In this document: positions 25,601 through 40,600 of the stretch, piece by piece
Layout of the letters: the number at the start of each line of letters is the position of its first letter
Position numbering within the stretch: position 1 is the first letter of the stretch
Position numbers and translations under genes: made by a program
Source of the DNA: Gnetum montanum
Lineage: Eukaryota > Streptophyta > Gnetopsida > Gnetales > Gnetaceae
Length of the DNA stretch: 55,733 nt
Reading direction: 5' to 3'
NCBI GenBank assembly: GCA_015680685.1
Contig: MNCI01008971.1
Location: 13,814 to 69,546, forward strand
The notes under the pieces: model-generated
Told to the model about the DNA's origin: nothing
Database searches by the model: none
Seen by the model: only the letters and a program-made list of their open reading frames with translations

Positions 25601-28600
25601 TTCCATGAGACTTATATAGTGAAGAAGATGGTACGATGGATGCCCAAGTTACAATCTATTATACTATGCTGCAAATGTCCATTTTAGTGTTAAGATTTCC
25701 AAGATTGCTTTAGAGAAAGAATTTTGATACTAGAAGTTGAATGTGAAAAGATTAAGAAAGGAAATGATGACTTTAAAACAGCCTAAATGAAGGTATTTCA
25801 AACGTGATCAGTTGGAAGAAGCTCATTAAAGTCCACTAGGAAAAGACACTCACTAAACTTCTCAAGAAAATAGATGAGGATGTGAGCCTCTCTTCCACAA
25901 CTATCAAGAGTTTGCAATAGCAAGTTAACAAACAAAGTGAAGAGTTGGTTGTTTGTCACGCAGAGTTACAATGAGTTACAGCATGTTGTGAAATAGCAAA
26001 ATGAAAATCCAAAAGGAAGTAAAACACTTCAAGAAAGAATTTGTAAAAAACGAAGTTACTCACTTTGCCAAATTGTGGAGGTTAAGGGCAAACTTATGAA
26101 AGTTCAAGGTAGGGATTTGGTTAATATTCCTCCTCCACCTTTAAAGTAGAGTCCCATAAATCTCCTATGATAGTTAGTGTTGATTCTATGTCTTCTTCTT
26201 CCTATCCTCTTATGAAATTAACCCTTGTATATGGCAAAGAAGATCAAGAAGATGAACCTTTTGCCACTACCTTGATGGCTCAATACTGTGCCAATTACTT
26301 AAACTAAAACAGTTGTAAAATTGGCATTCCGTTGTTTTGTAACGAAGATGTTTTTGTGTAGTCCTTATATTCCTCGCCAAATTTGGATTCCAAAGTTAGG
26401 GGAGAAACCGATATTGCAATGACATTGCATTTAATGAATTTTTATAACAAGTCACTATGATGAGTCATTCCCCTAAATAGGTACAGAATCATCAATTCAT
26501 TTCCACCTCACGAACAAATTCTCCTGATTAAAGGGGAGTGATCACATTACAAAAAAACTAATTTCATATAATAAAAGTAATCCGCAAAACATGATCATGA
26601 TCTTCATTAATAAAGTAGTATTAACCCTCTGACAAATCCACATGACCTGAAGGACAAAGTATTCGGACAATCAACTTTTGGATAAAAGCCCAAGCATTAA
26701 AGTCAACGAAGAAAAGCAGATAAGTGAACCAAAAAGAGCAAGTATGAACAAGCTTCAAAGACACTTCCTTCATAAAAGCTTCTTCTCACTAAAATAAAAC
26801 AATTAATTCATTGAAAATACAAAGTAGCTCAACAATAGTTCAGCAAATTCAGTTATAAGTTCTCACAATATAAGTCTCTATTGCAAAAATCCAAGCTGAA
26901 CAGATTGAAGCTCGAAGCAAAACTTTATAGTGTTGGAAACGACAGAGATTATGGCCATCCATGTATGCTAATAGATGAGCTACTTGGGAGTCATAGGCTT
27001 AGTAGTTGGAAGTCATGAGCTTAGTAGCTGCATATTTACATCAGCTACAAAGACTCAATCCAACTAAAGCTATGAAACTTAGCTTTATTGAGAAGTAAAA
27101 CTGAGCTCAGAAAATTTTAGAAAGCTTACAAATTTATTGTCTTCTATTTAATATTTTGGCATGTGATTTCTTGGTTAAGGTATGTAGCTTGCATCCTATA
27201 GGTCATAAGTTTGATCCCAATAAGCCACCACTGAGGTATACAAGCATTATGCAAAAAATTTTGAAACTAAATTGGTCCAACAAATCCATCGGGTCTTGAA
27301 CATAATAAAAAACAGTTGTCCCTTTGGAGACATCTGATAAAATTGGAGTGATACAAAGAAGATTAGCATTGTCCTTATTCAAGGATGACATGCACAAAGT
27401 GAGAAATGGTCCAAATGTTTGGAATCTACTCAGGAGAAGGGGATTTCACGGGCCAAGCTGGTGTGTGTTTTGCAATGGGCAAGAGGACACGGCAGAGCAC
27501 TTGTTTATTTACTGTGGGTTCGCTAAGGATTCACTAAGGCAGGCCAAGTGAATTTCAAGGAAGTGATTAATTGCAAAGTGGAAGTTCCTATGGACATCAT
27601 GGGTGGCCCATTACAAGGAGGAGGACAAGCGTTAGTGGCCCGTGCAGCATTCTTATCGAAGATCTGGGATGCCTAAAACCAAATCATTTTTAAGAATGCC
27701 CCAACACCAAATACCCAAGAACTGGCTTCCAAGATTGCGACATTATTGGGAGTGGTCTAGAATTGCAGCAGGCAAGTGCGGAGCACCGTGGAATCACCTA
27801 GCCATGCTGAGAGAACCCAGAAACACCTCCAAGGTGCGAAAGGCGAAGTGCGGAGCACCGTGGAATCACCTAGCCATGCTGAGAGAACCCAGAAACACCT
27901 CCAAGGTGCGAAAGGCGAAATGTTGGCCACTATTTCAGGAAAAAGATTAGGGTCCCTTCACTGAATGCTTTTGTGAGCTGATGATTGGGATTGGTGTGGC
28001 AGCAATAAAGATTTGGCCAAAAGGGGTGTTTCTTTGGGAGAAAAACCAGTTTCAGTTTTGGCGGTAGACATCACGACAGCCACGGGGTTCCCACTACAAG
28101 GCCCCATTTTGGCTTCTTGGATGAATTCTTTGTAGATGGTGCCCATCCAACAAAGAATAAGGCTCATACAAAAGAAAGGATTTTGATGAGCGCTGGTGTT
28201 CTATAGCAAAGGCCATATGTGCCTTCCTTCAACAAGCTAAATGGTTGACGGGTGGACAGCTAGATATCTCGTGGTCCCTAAAAAATAATCCCCTAGTCAA
28301 CATTCCCCAGTTCCTAGAAGATGCGGTGAAGAAAGCCATTGCAAGGGCAAAGGTGGCACATAGTTTCACCCTAGCTCATGAAGGGCTCGTGAAGGCCTTG
28401 GTGAGACATTAGGAGGTTAGAGAGATAGATGTGTTGAAAGAGGATCAACAGCTGGCCCTATCCAAGGGGATTAAAACTCCTTCCACAAGAACCAAGGAAC
28501 CAAGAGTTGGAACAAATTCAACAAAGGGGACAACACAAAAGACTTGCCACACATGGCTAACTACCAATTCCCACCTATGCTCAAAGAAATGCTCAAGTAA

Positions 28601-31600
28601 GTGCCTCCAATCAAAGGGCCAATGATGGCCTTCACCTTTACCCTTTACCTTGGACTTGGTATAGGAGCTAGACTCAAACTCAACACTCAGACATAACACA
28701 TAAACAATGCTCACATGTGCAACAGTTCAGGACCCAGAGTCAAACTGGCCCAACCAGCATTGATCCTAAGATTGTGACAAAAAAAAAACAAATCCCACCA
28801 ACTACCCCTCCCCCATTGCCAAGCCCTAACCCCTCCCCACCTCCAATTCCAAACCATGATATCCCACCACCCATCCTCACACCAACCTAGCCTGCCCACA
28901 ACCCCAAAAAAAAAAAAAAAAACATTGGCAAATCCCGCCACCCCTACTCCATGTGAAGCACCATGCGAACCCTATGACCAACCTCAATGTGTGCAAATGG
29001 CATCCCACACCCCATGGATTTTTGATATAGCCCCTGGAATTATCAAGAGCTACCACCTGGCTCATCCTACAAACTCCTTGCCTCTGTTTGGTGTGGCTCA
29101 AGATTAGGAGCGGGTTATGGTGAACATTGCTCAGGTGGATGATTATGTCCTATTCAAAGAGGTTTGTTCCACTCCCACTCCAAGAGGAGAATGGCTTAAA
29201 TACAAAGCTTTTCGAACAACTAGAATGGGTTAACAGTGGTTTTGCTGTAGGACCAGTGGAGGGCCCAGCAGAAAAATCCCTTCCTTGTAGCTGTAGCTTT
29301 GGCCTTGACAGCCCTATCCATTGCAGTTGCCTCCTACTCCTCTGTGTTTAGATGCAAGGCCCTTGTAATAATGCTTGGATGATGCATAGTGTTTGTGTTT
29401 TGTTGTCTTAACAAATATTTGGGTCCTGTTCTTATTGGGGAGGTTGCCCCGTGTTTGGATTCTGTGGATGATATTTTTGCTTTGGTCTGTCTTTGTGTTT
29501 TGTTGATCTTGTTGTGTATGGCTCTGATGTTTATTGTTTTTTGGCATTGTGAGCCTGATGGTTACACTTTGTGTGAAAGTTTTAACATGGCTGGCCTTGT
29601 AAAGCGACATTTCGTACTATGGTGTTATTTTCCCTATTATTAATATGTTGCTAAAAAAATTAAAAACAGTTTCAACAATTTTATAGAACACATTAGTTCT
29701 AAGAAACTAAAAGTTAATTACTTTTGTTAACAATCAATCTGTTTTTTCCATCCTATACGTCAAAGGTTGCCAATACAGAACTGGTTAAAACATGGATTAA
29801 ACTATGTTTCCAATATAATCGCTCTCAATTTCTTCATGAGATGTGTTATCACAGGTAGCGATCTTCATGACACTACAATTCTTCAAAATTTGTTATAGAC
29901 TTTTTTTCACATGAAGGATTTAGAATGCATGGACATCCTTTCTCAACAATAAGGTCAAAAATATAAGGATAGTTTTTTTTTCCTTTTTCACTGATGTATT
30001 TTGTTTCTTAATTTTAATATAATTTTATTTTTGGGGTCCAATAGATAGGCATCCAATGGAACCATTGTTGGGAAGGGATTCAATTTAAGAACATCATGAA
30101 GAACCAATCCCACAAATTTCCCATCATTAGATACATTATCAAGTATCTCACCCTTGACTCCCAAGTTTCCAATCTCTCCAACTATCATTTTCACATTATG
30201 TGTGTTGTACATCCATGTGAACCCTAGGATTAATCTCTCTACATGATTGGTGGTTGATGAAATATTTGATATGAAGGACTCTGATATTGTAGATGCGATA
30301 TCATAGCTCATTATATGATGTCATGGGCCATGGTCATGCCTATAAATACAAGCTCATTGTCACATCAAAGAAGAGAGTTTTGCCAACACTTAGCGAAATT
30401 CTTGCAATTTGTTTCTGTAAAGTTATAGTTGTGAATGTCTGTAATGTAGTGATTATCTTTATTCAAGTGGATTGTTCTTGGATACAATTCATAAATGGCA
30501 ATAAAGATCGTGATTGCTCTTCATCATTGCAACATATCACATAGAAGAGATTTACTTTCCTCTGTTGTTTACTTTTACTATGTCATTTAAATTTCCTAAG
30601 TCATTTCATATTATCTTGTTCATTAGTAAAGGTGGAATAAGTACAACTAGTATCAAGCGTAAGCTATAACTGTTTGGTAACTCAGTAGTGACTTTGCTTG
30701 TTTCGCTTAGTAGTAAAGTTACTTGGGAATCTTAGTAAGAATTACATCGGCCCAAGACACGTACAGAAAACCAAAAATTGATACTTATCACCAATAAGTT
30801 AGAGTAGCTTTATATTTTCACTGTACTTAGAGATAGAATTTATACTCACTTCCACTATGTTTGCCTTTAACACACTTAAAAGCCAACAACATCAACTACT
30901 CATATACCTCACTCAGAGTTAAACCATACTTTTTGCACTTCACTAACTCCAAGTGAGAAAACAACTGCAAACTTCTTATCAACTCACTAGTATACTTACA
31001 TTGTTCATCCATGGATTATGATCTAATCACGCATGAATGCTTGTGACTTGTATGGTTGAGTGTTAGAATCCTCTACCACTCATCATTGGTGTAGTTGTCA
31101 GGGATGTATCAATGTTTGCTAGTTAGTTGATCTTACAGAGTTCGTTGCATCAAGTATCACTAGGTCTATCATTCATACTTAGAATAATTTTTAAAAACAA
31201 AACATACACACATTTAAGCATTAATAAACTTTAAAAAATGGCTCCCATACTTAAAGTGAAATGACAAAAACTATAATGAAGAAAATTAGGGTGGACCAAT
31301 GCAAACAAGAAAATCGTATGTTCATGTTAATTCTTATTATCCTAATTTCACATTCAATTTCCACCAAGATGAACAATTCAAATGGAGAGACTTAACAGGG
31401 CAACATTGTCTTGCCACCAAAATGCTCAGCACCATCTATGCTCCAAGCAACCCTCCTGAGAACAAATCTTGGCCATGCATAAGAATGTTACCAAGTTACC
31501 AAGAACATAACTAGGCAATAGCAGCCAACAAAGACTTAAGCAAGAAGGGATATTTTTATAGTAGCAATACAAACAAGAGAAAGGAAAACTGACACCACAA

Positions 31601-34600
31601 ACAATTATCCTTATTGAGAAAGAAGATGAGTCATATAAAGCTGAAAAGTCTCACAAGACTCATAGATCTAGTTCTCAAACACCAATTATATGCATTGAAA
31701 ATCCTGTAAAGACAAAATGACATTCAACTCTTGCAAAAACTCCTAAAAGAGATGAGGTAGAATCCAAACTTAAGGGGAATTCAATGCCTAAGACCTCCAA
31801 CAAATCTAGAAGAGATGAATCAAGGAGTCAAAGGAGGAGAACCAGCCAACATCATTCTCCAACCCCTCCATCCTCTTCATCACACTCTAACAAGAGAGAA
31901 TGAAGATCAAGGAATCTGAAGATTATGAAGAACCCCTACTACCCACCCAAAGCATGATTAACATTAAGGAAGCAGTGTACATACCTACCAAGCATTTAAG
32001 GAATAGTTGCATCAAGCAACTTGAAATGAATAATATTCTGACATTTGAAAGAGAATACAATGCAAATCCACAACATCACCTTCAAGCTTTCTACAATGCA
32101 TGTGGCCTACAAAACATAAAAAATGATTGGCAAAAATTAAAGTTGTTCCCAAAACACTTATAAAAGTAAAAAGCTAGTACAAATCCTTAGAACTAGAATC
32201 AATCCAAAGATGAAGTACCATGCTAGAGCTCTTCCATGATACTCCAAAGTGTCAAACTTAAGAAAACAAATCTAAGGATAGAAACAAGGGACACATGAAT
32301 CCCTTAATGCAACAATGGGTAGATACTTTTCACTATTACATAAATGCCCAAGCCATAAATTTTCCCAAAAGGAACAACTACAACACATCATCAATGAGTT
32401 AAGGCACAAAACAAAAGAGACCCTTGAAGTATATGCCCAAGGAAGATTATCATATATGACAGTTCATCGAATTCAAAGGTTATTGGATCAAGTAGCAAAG
32501 GAAAATGGTGTAGAAAGGAATCAGCTGAAGAATACAATAGAGTCCTTGCTATTAGGAAAAGAGATATAAGGATTTGTGAGACAGAAAAAGAAAAAACAAT
32601 AGAAAATGCAATCCAGCAAAAGACTCTGCCTATTCAAAAATCAATGAATGGTATTACAACAAAGATAGAAAAAATGTGAGATTTTGTGGATAAAAAAATT
32701 TATAAAAGCACTTAAGATACTAGAGAAGAAATCTGAACAAGTATTCAACAGAAATAAGGACAGAAAAAAAAAGCAAGATAACAAATGTAATAATCATAAA
32801 AACAAAGGAAAAGTTGTTGCATTAGATGAAGTTACAAACTCAAGTTTTGAAAATGACAGTGGTTCCAAGGTGTGCTAGTATGAACATCCTAAAGGATGTT
32901 ATCCTGTTATGACCCACTTACAAAAGTGGGGAATATGTACTTAATTCAAAATTTGTTAAAAAGCAAATGCCTAGACAATTACCTTATCCACACTGTAATT
33001 ACAGGCAACCCTATCAACAATCATATTATTCAAGCAAGGCTTATCAACAACCACAGGAACAGTACCAATAATAGTGGCAACAATCACAATTGTGGGGGAT
33101 GCCATCACCAAAGTAATAGTATTCGTTCCAATAGCCAAATCCTTATGAATACTACATCCAACATCCTATATCTCAAGGCAATACCTCTGCATAAGCTTCC
33201 TCTCCATACAATCCACTTGAGTACCATAGACCTACAAGCCTATGCATGGAGTCACAACCTTACATATCTCAACCAGCAACAAGTCATCCCTATCAACCTG
33301 TCAATCCTTTACCACTAGTAGCACCAACAACAATGCAAGGGGAACCGCCATCACAACTACAACAAAAAAGTGCTACTATGGTGATTAATATACAAAAAAA
33401 AAGGATAATACTAGCAATAATAAATGTAAATCTAGGAAACATCCTTTCTTTTGGACAAGTCTAAAAAAGGTTGATAAAGCAAGAACTTCATCCAACCCTA
33501 TTCCTCCTATAATAGATCCTCTTGTAATCATCATGCTTTCACAACAACCAAATCAAGAGCTTACAACTATCATGTTAGCTTATACAATATTAGATTGAAT
33601 AAAGGCAAAAACTCTTCCAAAGAAAAGAATAGATCCTGGAAGCCCTTTGATTTATTTGCAAATTGCTAAAAGTTCACCATGTAAAGCTCTACTAGACTCA
33701 AGTTTTGGAGTCAATTTGATATCTCAAGAAACATACAAGGCATGAAACTCACCTCCAGTAAAGAAGTACAACATAAGACTAGAACTTGCATATTAATCAA
33801 TCACCATATATTTTGAGATAGATAGAAGATGTGGTGATTACAATTAATGGGTGGTCTTATCCAAAACATTTTCTTGTGATCGATGTGAATAATGACAAGG
33901 ACTTTCCTATCATTATAGGGAGAGCATGGCTTAGCACAATTAATGCTAAGCTAGGAATGAGAGACTTGTCCTTGGAAATTTCCAAGGAATATGAGCAAGG
34001 GGACATACAAATGCAAAGAATTCCATGCATTACTTACAATGATAAAGGTGCAATTGTGGATCAAAAGTTCATAATGTTAACACAATCCTTATATTGGCCT
34101 ACAACAAACTTGATAAACAAGTGTGTATGCAAAAAGAAACAATAGCCACTAAACTAAAAGACACCTAGTCATTAAGAAATGAAAACATAAAACTATCCAA
34201 AACATGCATGGAAACATCTAACCCACTTTTCAAATCCTACCCCAAGAAAATGACCCAAAGAGAGAACCTAAAAAAGGACATCCTAAACCATAAACATACA
34301 CCAAAAACAAGTAGCAAACATGGAGACTCAAAATCTGAAACTGAGAATAAACAAGAAAACATACCTGGACATACCTAGACCCTCTAAAATAAGAATATCA
34401 TCTAGTCCAACAAGATATATGTCTCTAATTGTCATCAATCTGACAAAGGGCAATAAATGAAAACATAAATCACTAAGGATGATAAACAAAAGACCTATAG
34501 TGTATGATGCTGGGGATGTGCAGTCCATTTTCTAAGTACTTGCCCATGAGTTCAATCATGGGGAAGGTACCCTATCTTTAATTAAGAAATGATAAGTGCA

Positions 34601-37600
34601 TTCAAATTTTCTGTTTTACGACTTTTTATTTTACAATTTCTGTCATATCTTTCTTAATTTTTGGTATTTTCTTCATTCTTTAATGTCTTTTCTATTCTTT
34701 AATATGTTTCACAATCCCTATCATTTTCCTCATTCTTTAATATCTTTCAAGTTCTTTATACATTTTTCTATTCTTGTATATTTTTTTTCTTTTTATAATG
34801 TTACTATTTTTTATGTACATATTTTTGTTGATTTTTTTAAAAATAAAGTATCAAGAAATAAGCAAAAATCTAGTTGGAACAATAAGAATTTCACTTTGCA
34901 TTATGAAATTATTGAAAGACTACTTGTATATACAACGAGATCACATCATCCATCCATGTATTTCCAACGATAAGAAGGTTCTTACCATGGACATAATGAT
35001 ATTCTCATCACAATAAAACTAAAATAAAGTTGTGATCATTATGCCTAGATAGAAAGGGAAAAACCAAGTGGGAATGAAAAAGGCATGACATCAAGGGGAT
35101 TTGTGAATTCTCTAAAGCTACTACTATGAGTTTTATTACATTGTTAAGTTATATTATTCACTTTAGTTCTAATGAAACATGGAAGCATGTTTTAAAATAA
35201 GCGTTGCCTTGCCATGTCACTAGAAAGACATCTTACCCATGTCTAAGGATAGTCTTTTGGTAAGGTTGACACAGTAACAACATAATAAATACACACAATA
35301 AAAAAATTTTGGAGGTTCCACTAGAAAGAAATGTTACCTATGCCTGAAGGTAGGCAACTTCTCAAAAATTTCAAAGTTTCTTGGACTCCCGTTGGTTACG
35401 GGGTTGGAAAGACATGTTACTCATGCCTAAAAGCACTCCTCTATCCAATAGCCAAGTCTCCTTCAAAATAAACTACTTAATTAATAAATTGTTTCCTTGT
35501 ACTTCATTACATCACTGGTAAGTGCTATGGACTTGGTTTAGATCTTGGATGAATAAGCTAATGATTACTTTAACAATGCATTACACATAGAATTCATTAT
35601 GTTCATGGTAAGACACCTCACTTCTCATTTTCTACAATCCCTACTACTACCATTTCACCTCACTATTATATATAATTATTATTTGATGGTTTTGTATAGT
35701 AGTGTTATTTCTTATTGGGGCAATAGTAACATGTGTGTTTTAGAAGATAGGTATGATTTACATTCAACTCATTGAGTGCCCATGAACACTTGTAGGCATG
35801 ATTATACAAGGGGATTAAGGGTAGAAGTTTGTCTTGGGGAGGATCCACTTGTATAACTCTTGTGCTTTATACTTGATGACCAACTCCACATCATCTTGTA
35901 CCTCCTAGATACTTTAGTAATCATCATTATTTCTCTACATATTCATACTCACTCATAAATTCAGCAACTTTTGACCAAATCATCTCCTAAACCTTAGTCA
36001 ACTTACCTTGACCAAACTCCTTTAACATCATTTTGATATCAAAATCATCTATGATTAGGATCCCTTTGGATTGTCTTAACACCCTCCAAGTTACTCATTT
36101 CATCAATTTTTTCCATCAAATTTCACAAAAGTTTTGAAATTTTTGAAATTGTTTCCATCAAATATGATATCACAAGGCCTACAATATCGCATCTACAATA
36201 TCTCCCATATGAAAATCTATATATATGCATGGACCGTTCAAAAAAAAATTCCATTTCTATGATTTCACACAAGGGGAGTTCATGTTGTTTTTCTATCAGA
36301 GAACCTTCAAAGACCCATACCTTCCTCAACATGCCCAATTTGATCCATTCTTGAATCCTTTTGTTCCCAGAGTGACCATCTTAGTCGTGGGGGAGAGTTG
36401 TGCATAGTGTTTGCAAATCGTGCAAATTTTTCCTACCACTTAGAAGATTAATTAAGGGTAAGTATCATAAGAGATAACAACATTTTGATATAGTCTAAGC
36501 CAATAAACTTAATGTTTCTTCCCAATTAACCATTCAAATATTTTTTAAATAATAAATTGAAGATAGTGGTAGGTTGTCAAGCTAAAATTATTCTTCAATT
36601 GATTGAAAAATTATTTAATTAAGAGTTCTTCTTAAGGAGGGCTTTTTCTGAATTGATGAATTTTCTAAACTTTGCAATCCAAATTAAAAATAAAATAGAT
36701 CATGTATAATGTTTTTGATCAAAAACACAAAATCTTATGAAGGGTTATGAACCATTAGGAATTTCTTTGGAATTTTTTGGGTAATCTTGAATTTTCTTAT
36801 AATTGTAAATACTACCAAAAGGAATAGCTAAAGTTGGAGGACCATCACAACTAAGAGAAAAGAGGCCTAGAAAACGAGGATGAGGATGAGGCACAAAACA
36901 GATACGTAATCATATTCAATCCAACAACTCACACCTACAACAAAGAAGTTTGTGTAGGCAAAAGTGGATGCACCACCAGCTCCAAAGCAAAGACAACACC
37001 TCACACTCTCTAATGAGTGCTTGCAGGCCATCTAAAAGAAATCTATCATGTCCACTGTGATAGTGGAAGTAAACTTCAGCCCATTCATGGAATTGCACCT
37101 GCAGAGGTTTACAAACTTCAAACCTCACCACTTTGGCCCACCATTTCAAGTAATGGTGAATGGTCTCTAGGGAAAGTGCATCAATTCTGACAGAATAAAC
37201 AAGATGATGCAACTATGAAGATTAAGGAGTAACATTGTCATATTCAATTGAAGCTATCACTAGGGCACTAAACATACCAAATGTTGGAGCCAACATCACC
37301 CAAATCTCCACATGGTCCAACACAGATGCAAAGAATCTATGGTTACAAAGGGCACATGGGACCATAGAGAAAGAATATAATAGATTATCTATTGCAAAAA
37401 AGGTCTATTTTAAGATTGGTACATATCACATATTCCCAACCAGGAGACTCAACAAAATTTCCACCTATGTTGCCAAAGGAAGTGTTATATTAATGGGAAA
37501 ATTCCAAACTAGCATAGCTCATCTCAATTAAAAGAAGGTTTGAAGACAAAAAAACACTCTTCCATTCCCTTGTCTTATTAGAAAGTTGTGCAAACAACTA

Positions 37601-40600
37601 GGAATTTTAGGCTACACAAATGATGTTTTCCAAAAAGGCCAAAATGCTTCATATGTAGAGATTTCCAAGCAAATGCCACCTAAGAAGGATCAAATAGAAA
37701 AATCAGCACGCACTAAGGCTACAACAAGGTCAACACCAGCAACAAACATTCCATCCACAAGGACAAAACATGTAGAACCCAATGGGTTAACCCCAGCTGC
37801 AAAACAAGCAAGCCCAAGTGCACCACCAACACAACAACCCAACTACAGGCGAAAAAAAAAATCAATTAGGATAGCAAAGAAGTCTCAAGCATGTACAAAG
37901 TTAGAGATAATCCAAGTAAACCTGCAATATCCACAAGACCCACCAATGGTCAAATATCTTTGTAGACAAAAGAAAATGATAATTGGGCACAACAAATTTC
38001 AGGAAACATTGTATCATTTTAAGTGATGTTAGAAACCAATGAATGAGCCACTGTAGGGTGATGCAACACCAAGATGCAATAGATGTAATAAATAACCACA
38101 TAAAGAAGTCATTTAATGCTCACGGTGTGCCACCAGCAAACATATCTAGAGCCAATGATGTACAGACATTAGCTAGAACATCAAGAAAAGACATTAGCCC
38201 CAATGACAAGCATTTTCTCTCCTTTAATGTCTTGGTTGGCATCAATTATCTCTACAATGCTCTAAGATGCCATCTTGATGCAATAAACAACAACATTGTG
38301 GCAAGTTGCATTGCCAAACCTAACATGACTGATTGTGTCACATCGCCACACACCCCTAAGCCTTCTAACAAAGCTATTGAGGAGGGAAATGACATGTGGG
38401 CCTCAAGCCCTAATGTGGACTTTAATGCATGATGCTTTATTCACTAGGTTGTTTCTCACCATTTGTTTGGATGATTTCTATTTCCAACCCAGTGTCATCA
38501 ACACTTGTTTTGGCAAGTTAGCAATAAATTTGTTGCACGGGCATTTGCTTCCGATCCATTTAATGTTTTTGTTCCAGTGAATGGATCCTTTTGTTTTCCC
38601 TAGGCTTGAAGGCCCCAAAGACGTAAACTTTTTGCTAGGACTACACCAACTATGTTTAATTAATTTATGAACCTCTTCTCCCCTCTATGAGAGGGATTAT
38701 TAAAATTTAAGCCTTGGTTGACTTAGCTATAAGTAGTGGCCAATGGGTTCCAAGCCCTCACCCCTTTAAACAAATAGTGAGCCTTTTTTTATTTTGTACA
38801 TGAGGTGCCTTCTTCTAGTGTTTTGTGGATTTTTTCATGCTTTTTTTTGTCTTAAAAATCTAGCCAATTGGAAAGATTTATTTTTGGATTCCAGCCTCCG
38901 TTTTTCCACTTGTGTATTCAGCCCATAACCTAAATTTTTTTGAGAATAGTTTAGGGTTTATTGAAGAAAAGTAGAAAATTTACAACCAGGAAAGGGCACC
39001 CAGCAACCACCATCCCAAGTGCTGACACCACACAAGCCACCATTGTAGGTGTCAGCCCACAATCAAACCAAAACCTAAGCCCAAAAACCCAAAAACCCAA
39101 AGAAAGAGGGTTTCCAGATGATCTGAAAAATCACAATCACTCACAGGAAGGTGCAAAGCCAAGGCAAACTATCGCACAGCGCAACTCAAAACCTCCTACC
39201 CCCCAGCAACCCCTCTAGGCAGCAACCAACAACCATCTGACCACAACCAAAGGGGGCCGTAGTTGCAGCTAATCCCAATCATGGTGCCCAACCTAATCCC
39301 CTAGCATCATTCACCGCCACCCCCCCCCCCCCCCCCAAAAAAAAGCCTTCTACTATTTCCTCTTGTGCATTCTCCATGTCTAGCTATGTGCCCCTTTCCT
39401 CCCCCAACCGTGGACCATCATGCCATAACAACTATTGAATCAACTCTCGGACCATCATGCCATAACAACTATTGAATCAACTCTCGTCTTTGCTAGTTTG
39501 TATGGGACAGATCCTGCCATTCTTCCCTATGTCTAGCCGCCAGCTTAATCGCCTTTTGCAACACATCTTCACAAGCATTCCAACCATTCTCACAAAATTG
39601 TCTCTCTTCCTCATGAGCCTATTTTCCCACCACCTTGCATGCTTGCCTGACCTCCACCAACCTCATTGGTGCCTATTCATTCCACCCTACAGAGCTATCG
39701 AAGAACTCACAACCCTATCCCCTCCCCTAGGCAACTTGGAGCCTAACACAACAACCCCACGACCGTCCTAGAACCGTTGTCATTGGTAAACCAACAAAGG
39801 CATCAGATGGACCACCGTCGGGACCTTTGTCCCATGTTGCCAACCTAAACTACTAGCACTACCAAGTAAGCATTTTAAAATAAAAAAGAGACATTATGCA
39901 TATAAGACATTATTGATAGATATGCATGAGGTAAAAAAAAGGAACTTCATCAAATAATAATATATACATGTGCATTTTCACCTAAGCCTAATATTCAATC
40001 CCAATAGCCAAACCCATGCAGCCAAATAAATAATTGTTAAATCTATGTATTTCATTAGTTTTCATATGAGATTTTTATTTTCTTACATCAATCTCTTTAA
40101 ATACCATGGCTGAAAGCTTTGTCTCGACTATTGCAAGAATGCTTGCTTTATAGCATTGCAGGGATTTTTACAGATGTATTTCTTAGAAATTTGGTAAATT
40201 TTCAAATTTCTTCTGTAGATAAACATTTCTGTAGATAAGAAAATATCTTATCTTTGGTGAATTTCTGAATTTATTTTATTAATCTTCATCTTAACTCAAG
40301 ATTTCCTGTTCTTTGTTGCATTTTCAGATTTTGAAACAATATAAGTTTTAAAGAGACATTAAAACAAATGCTTTGCTCCAATTCTTTGAGTTAGAAATAT
40401 CAACCTTGATGAGGTTATCAAGGCTCATCAAGAACATATCAAAACATTGTAAAAAAAAAATTGTCTATCCTAGAGACACTTTGAGGTCTCCCACAACATG
40501 ATAAAGCATTTCCATTTTTATATTTTAAAGTCAATTGGATGCATGAGATAGTGATTTGTATCAACGAAATAATTTCCAAAGTATTTAGATCGAACACAAA

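Noticed and set aside
28445-28941. Minus-strand ORFs of 76-89 codons rich in Gly and Trp
   Set aside because: They are antisense to the C-rich part of the LINE and reflect its composition.
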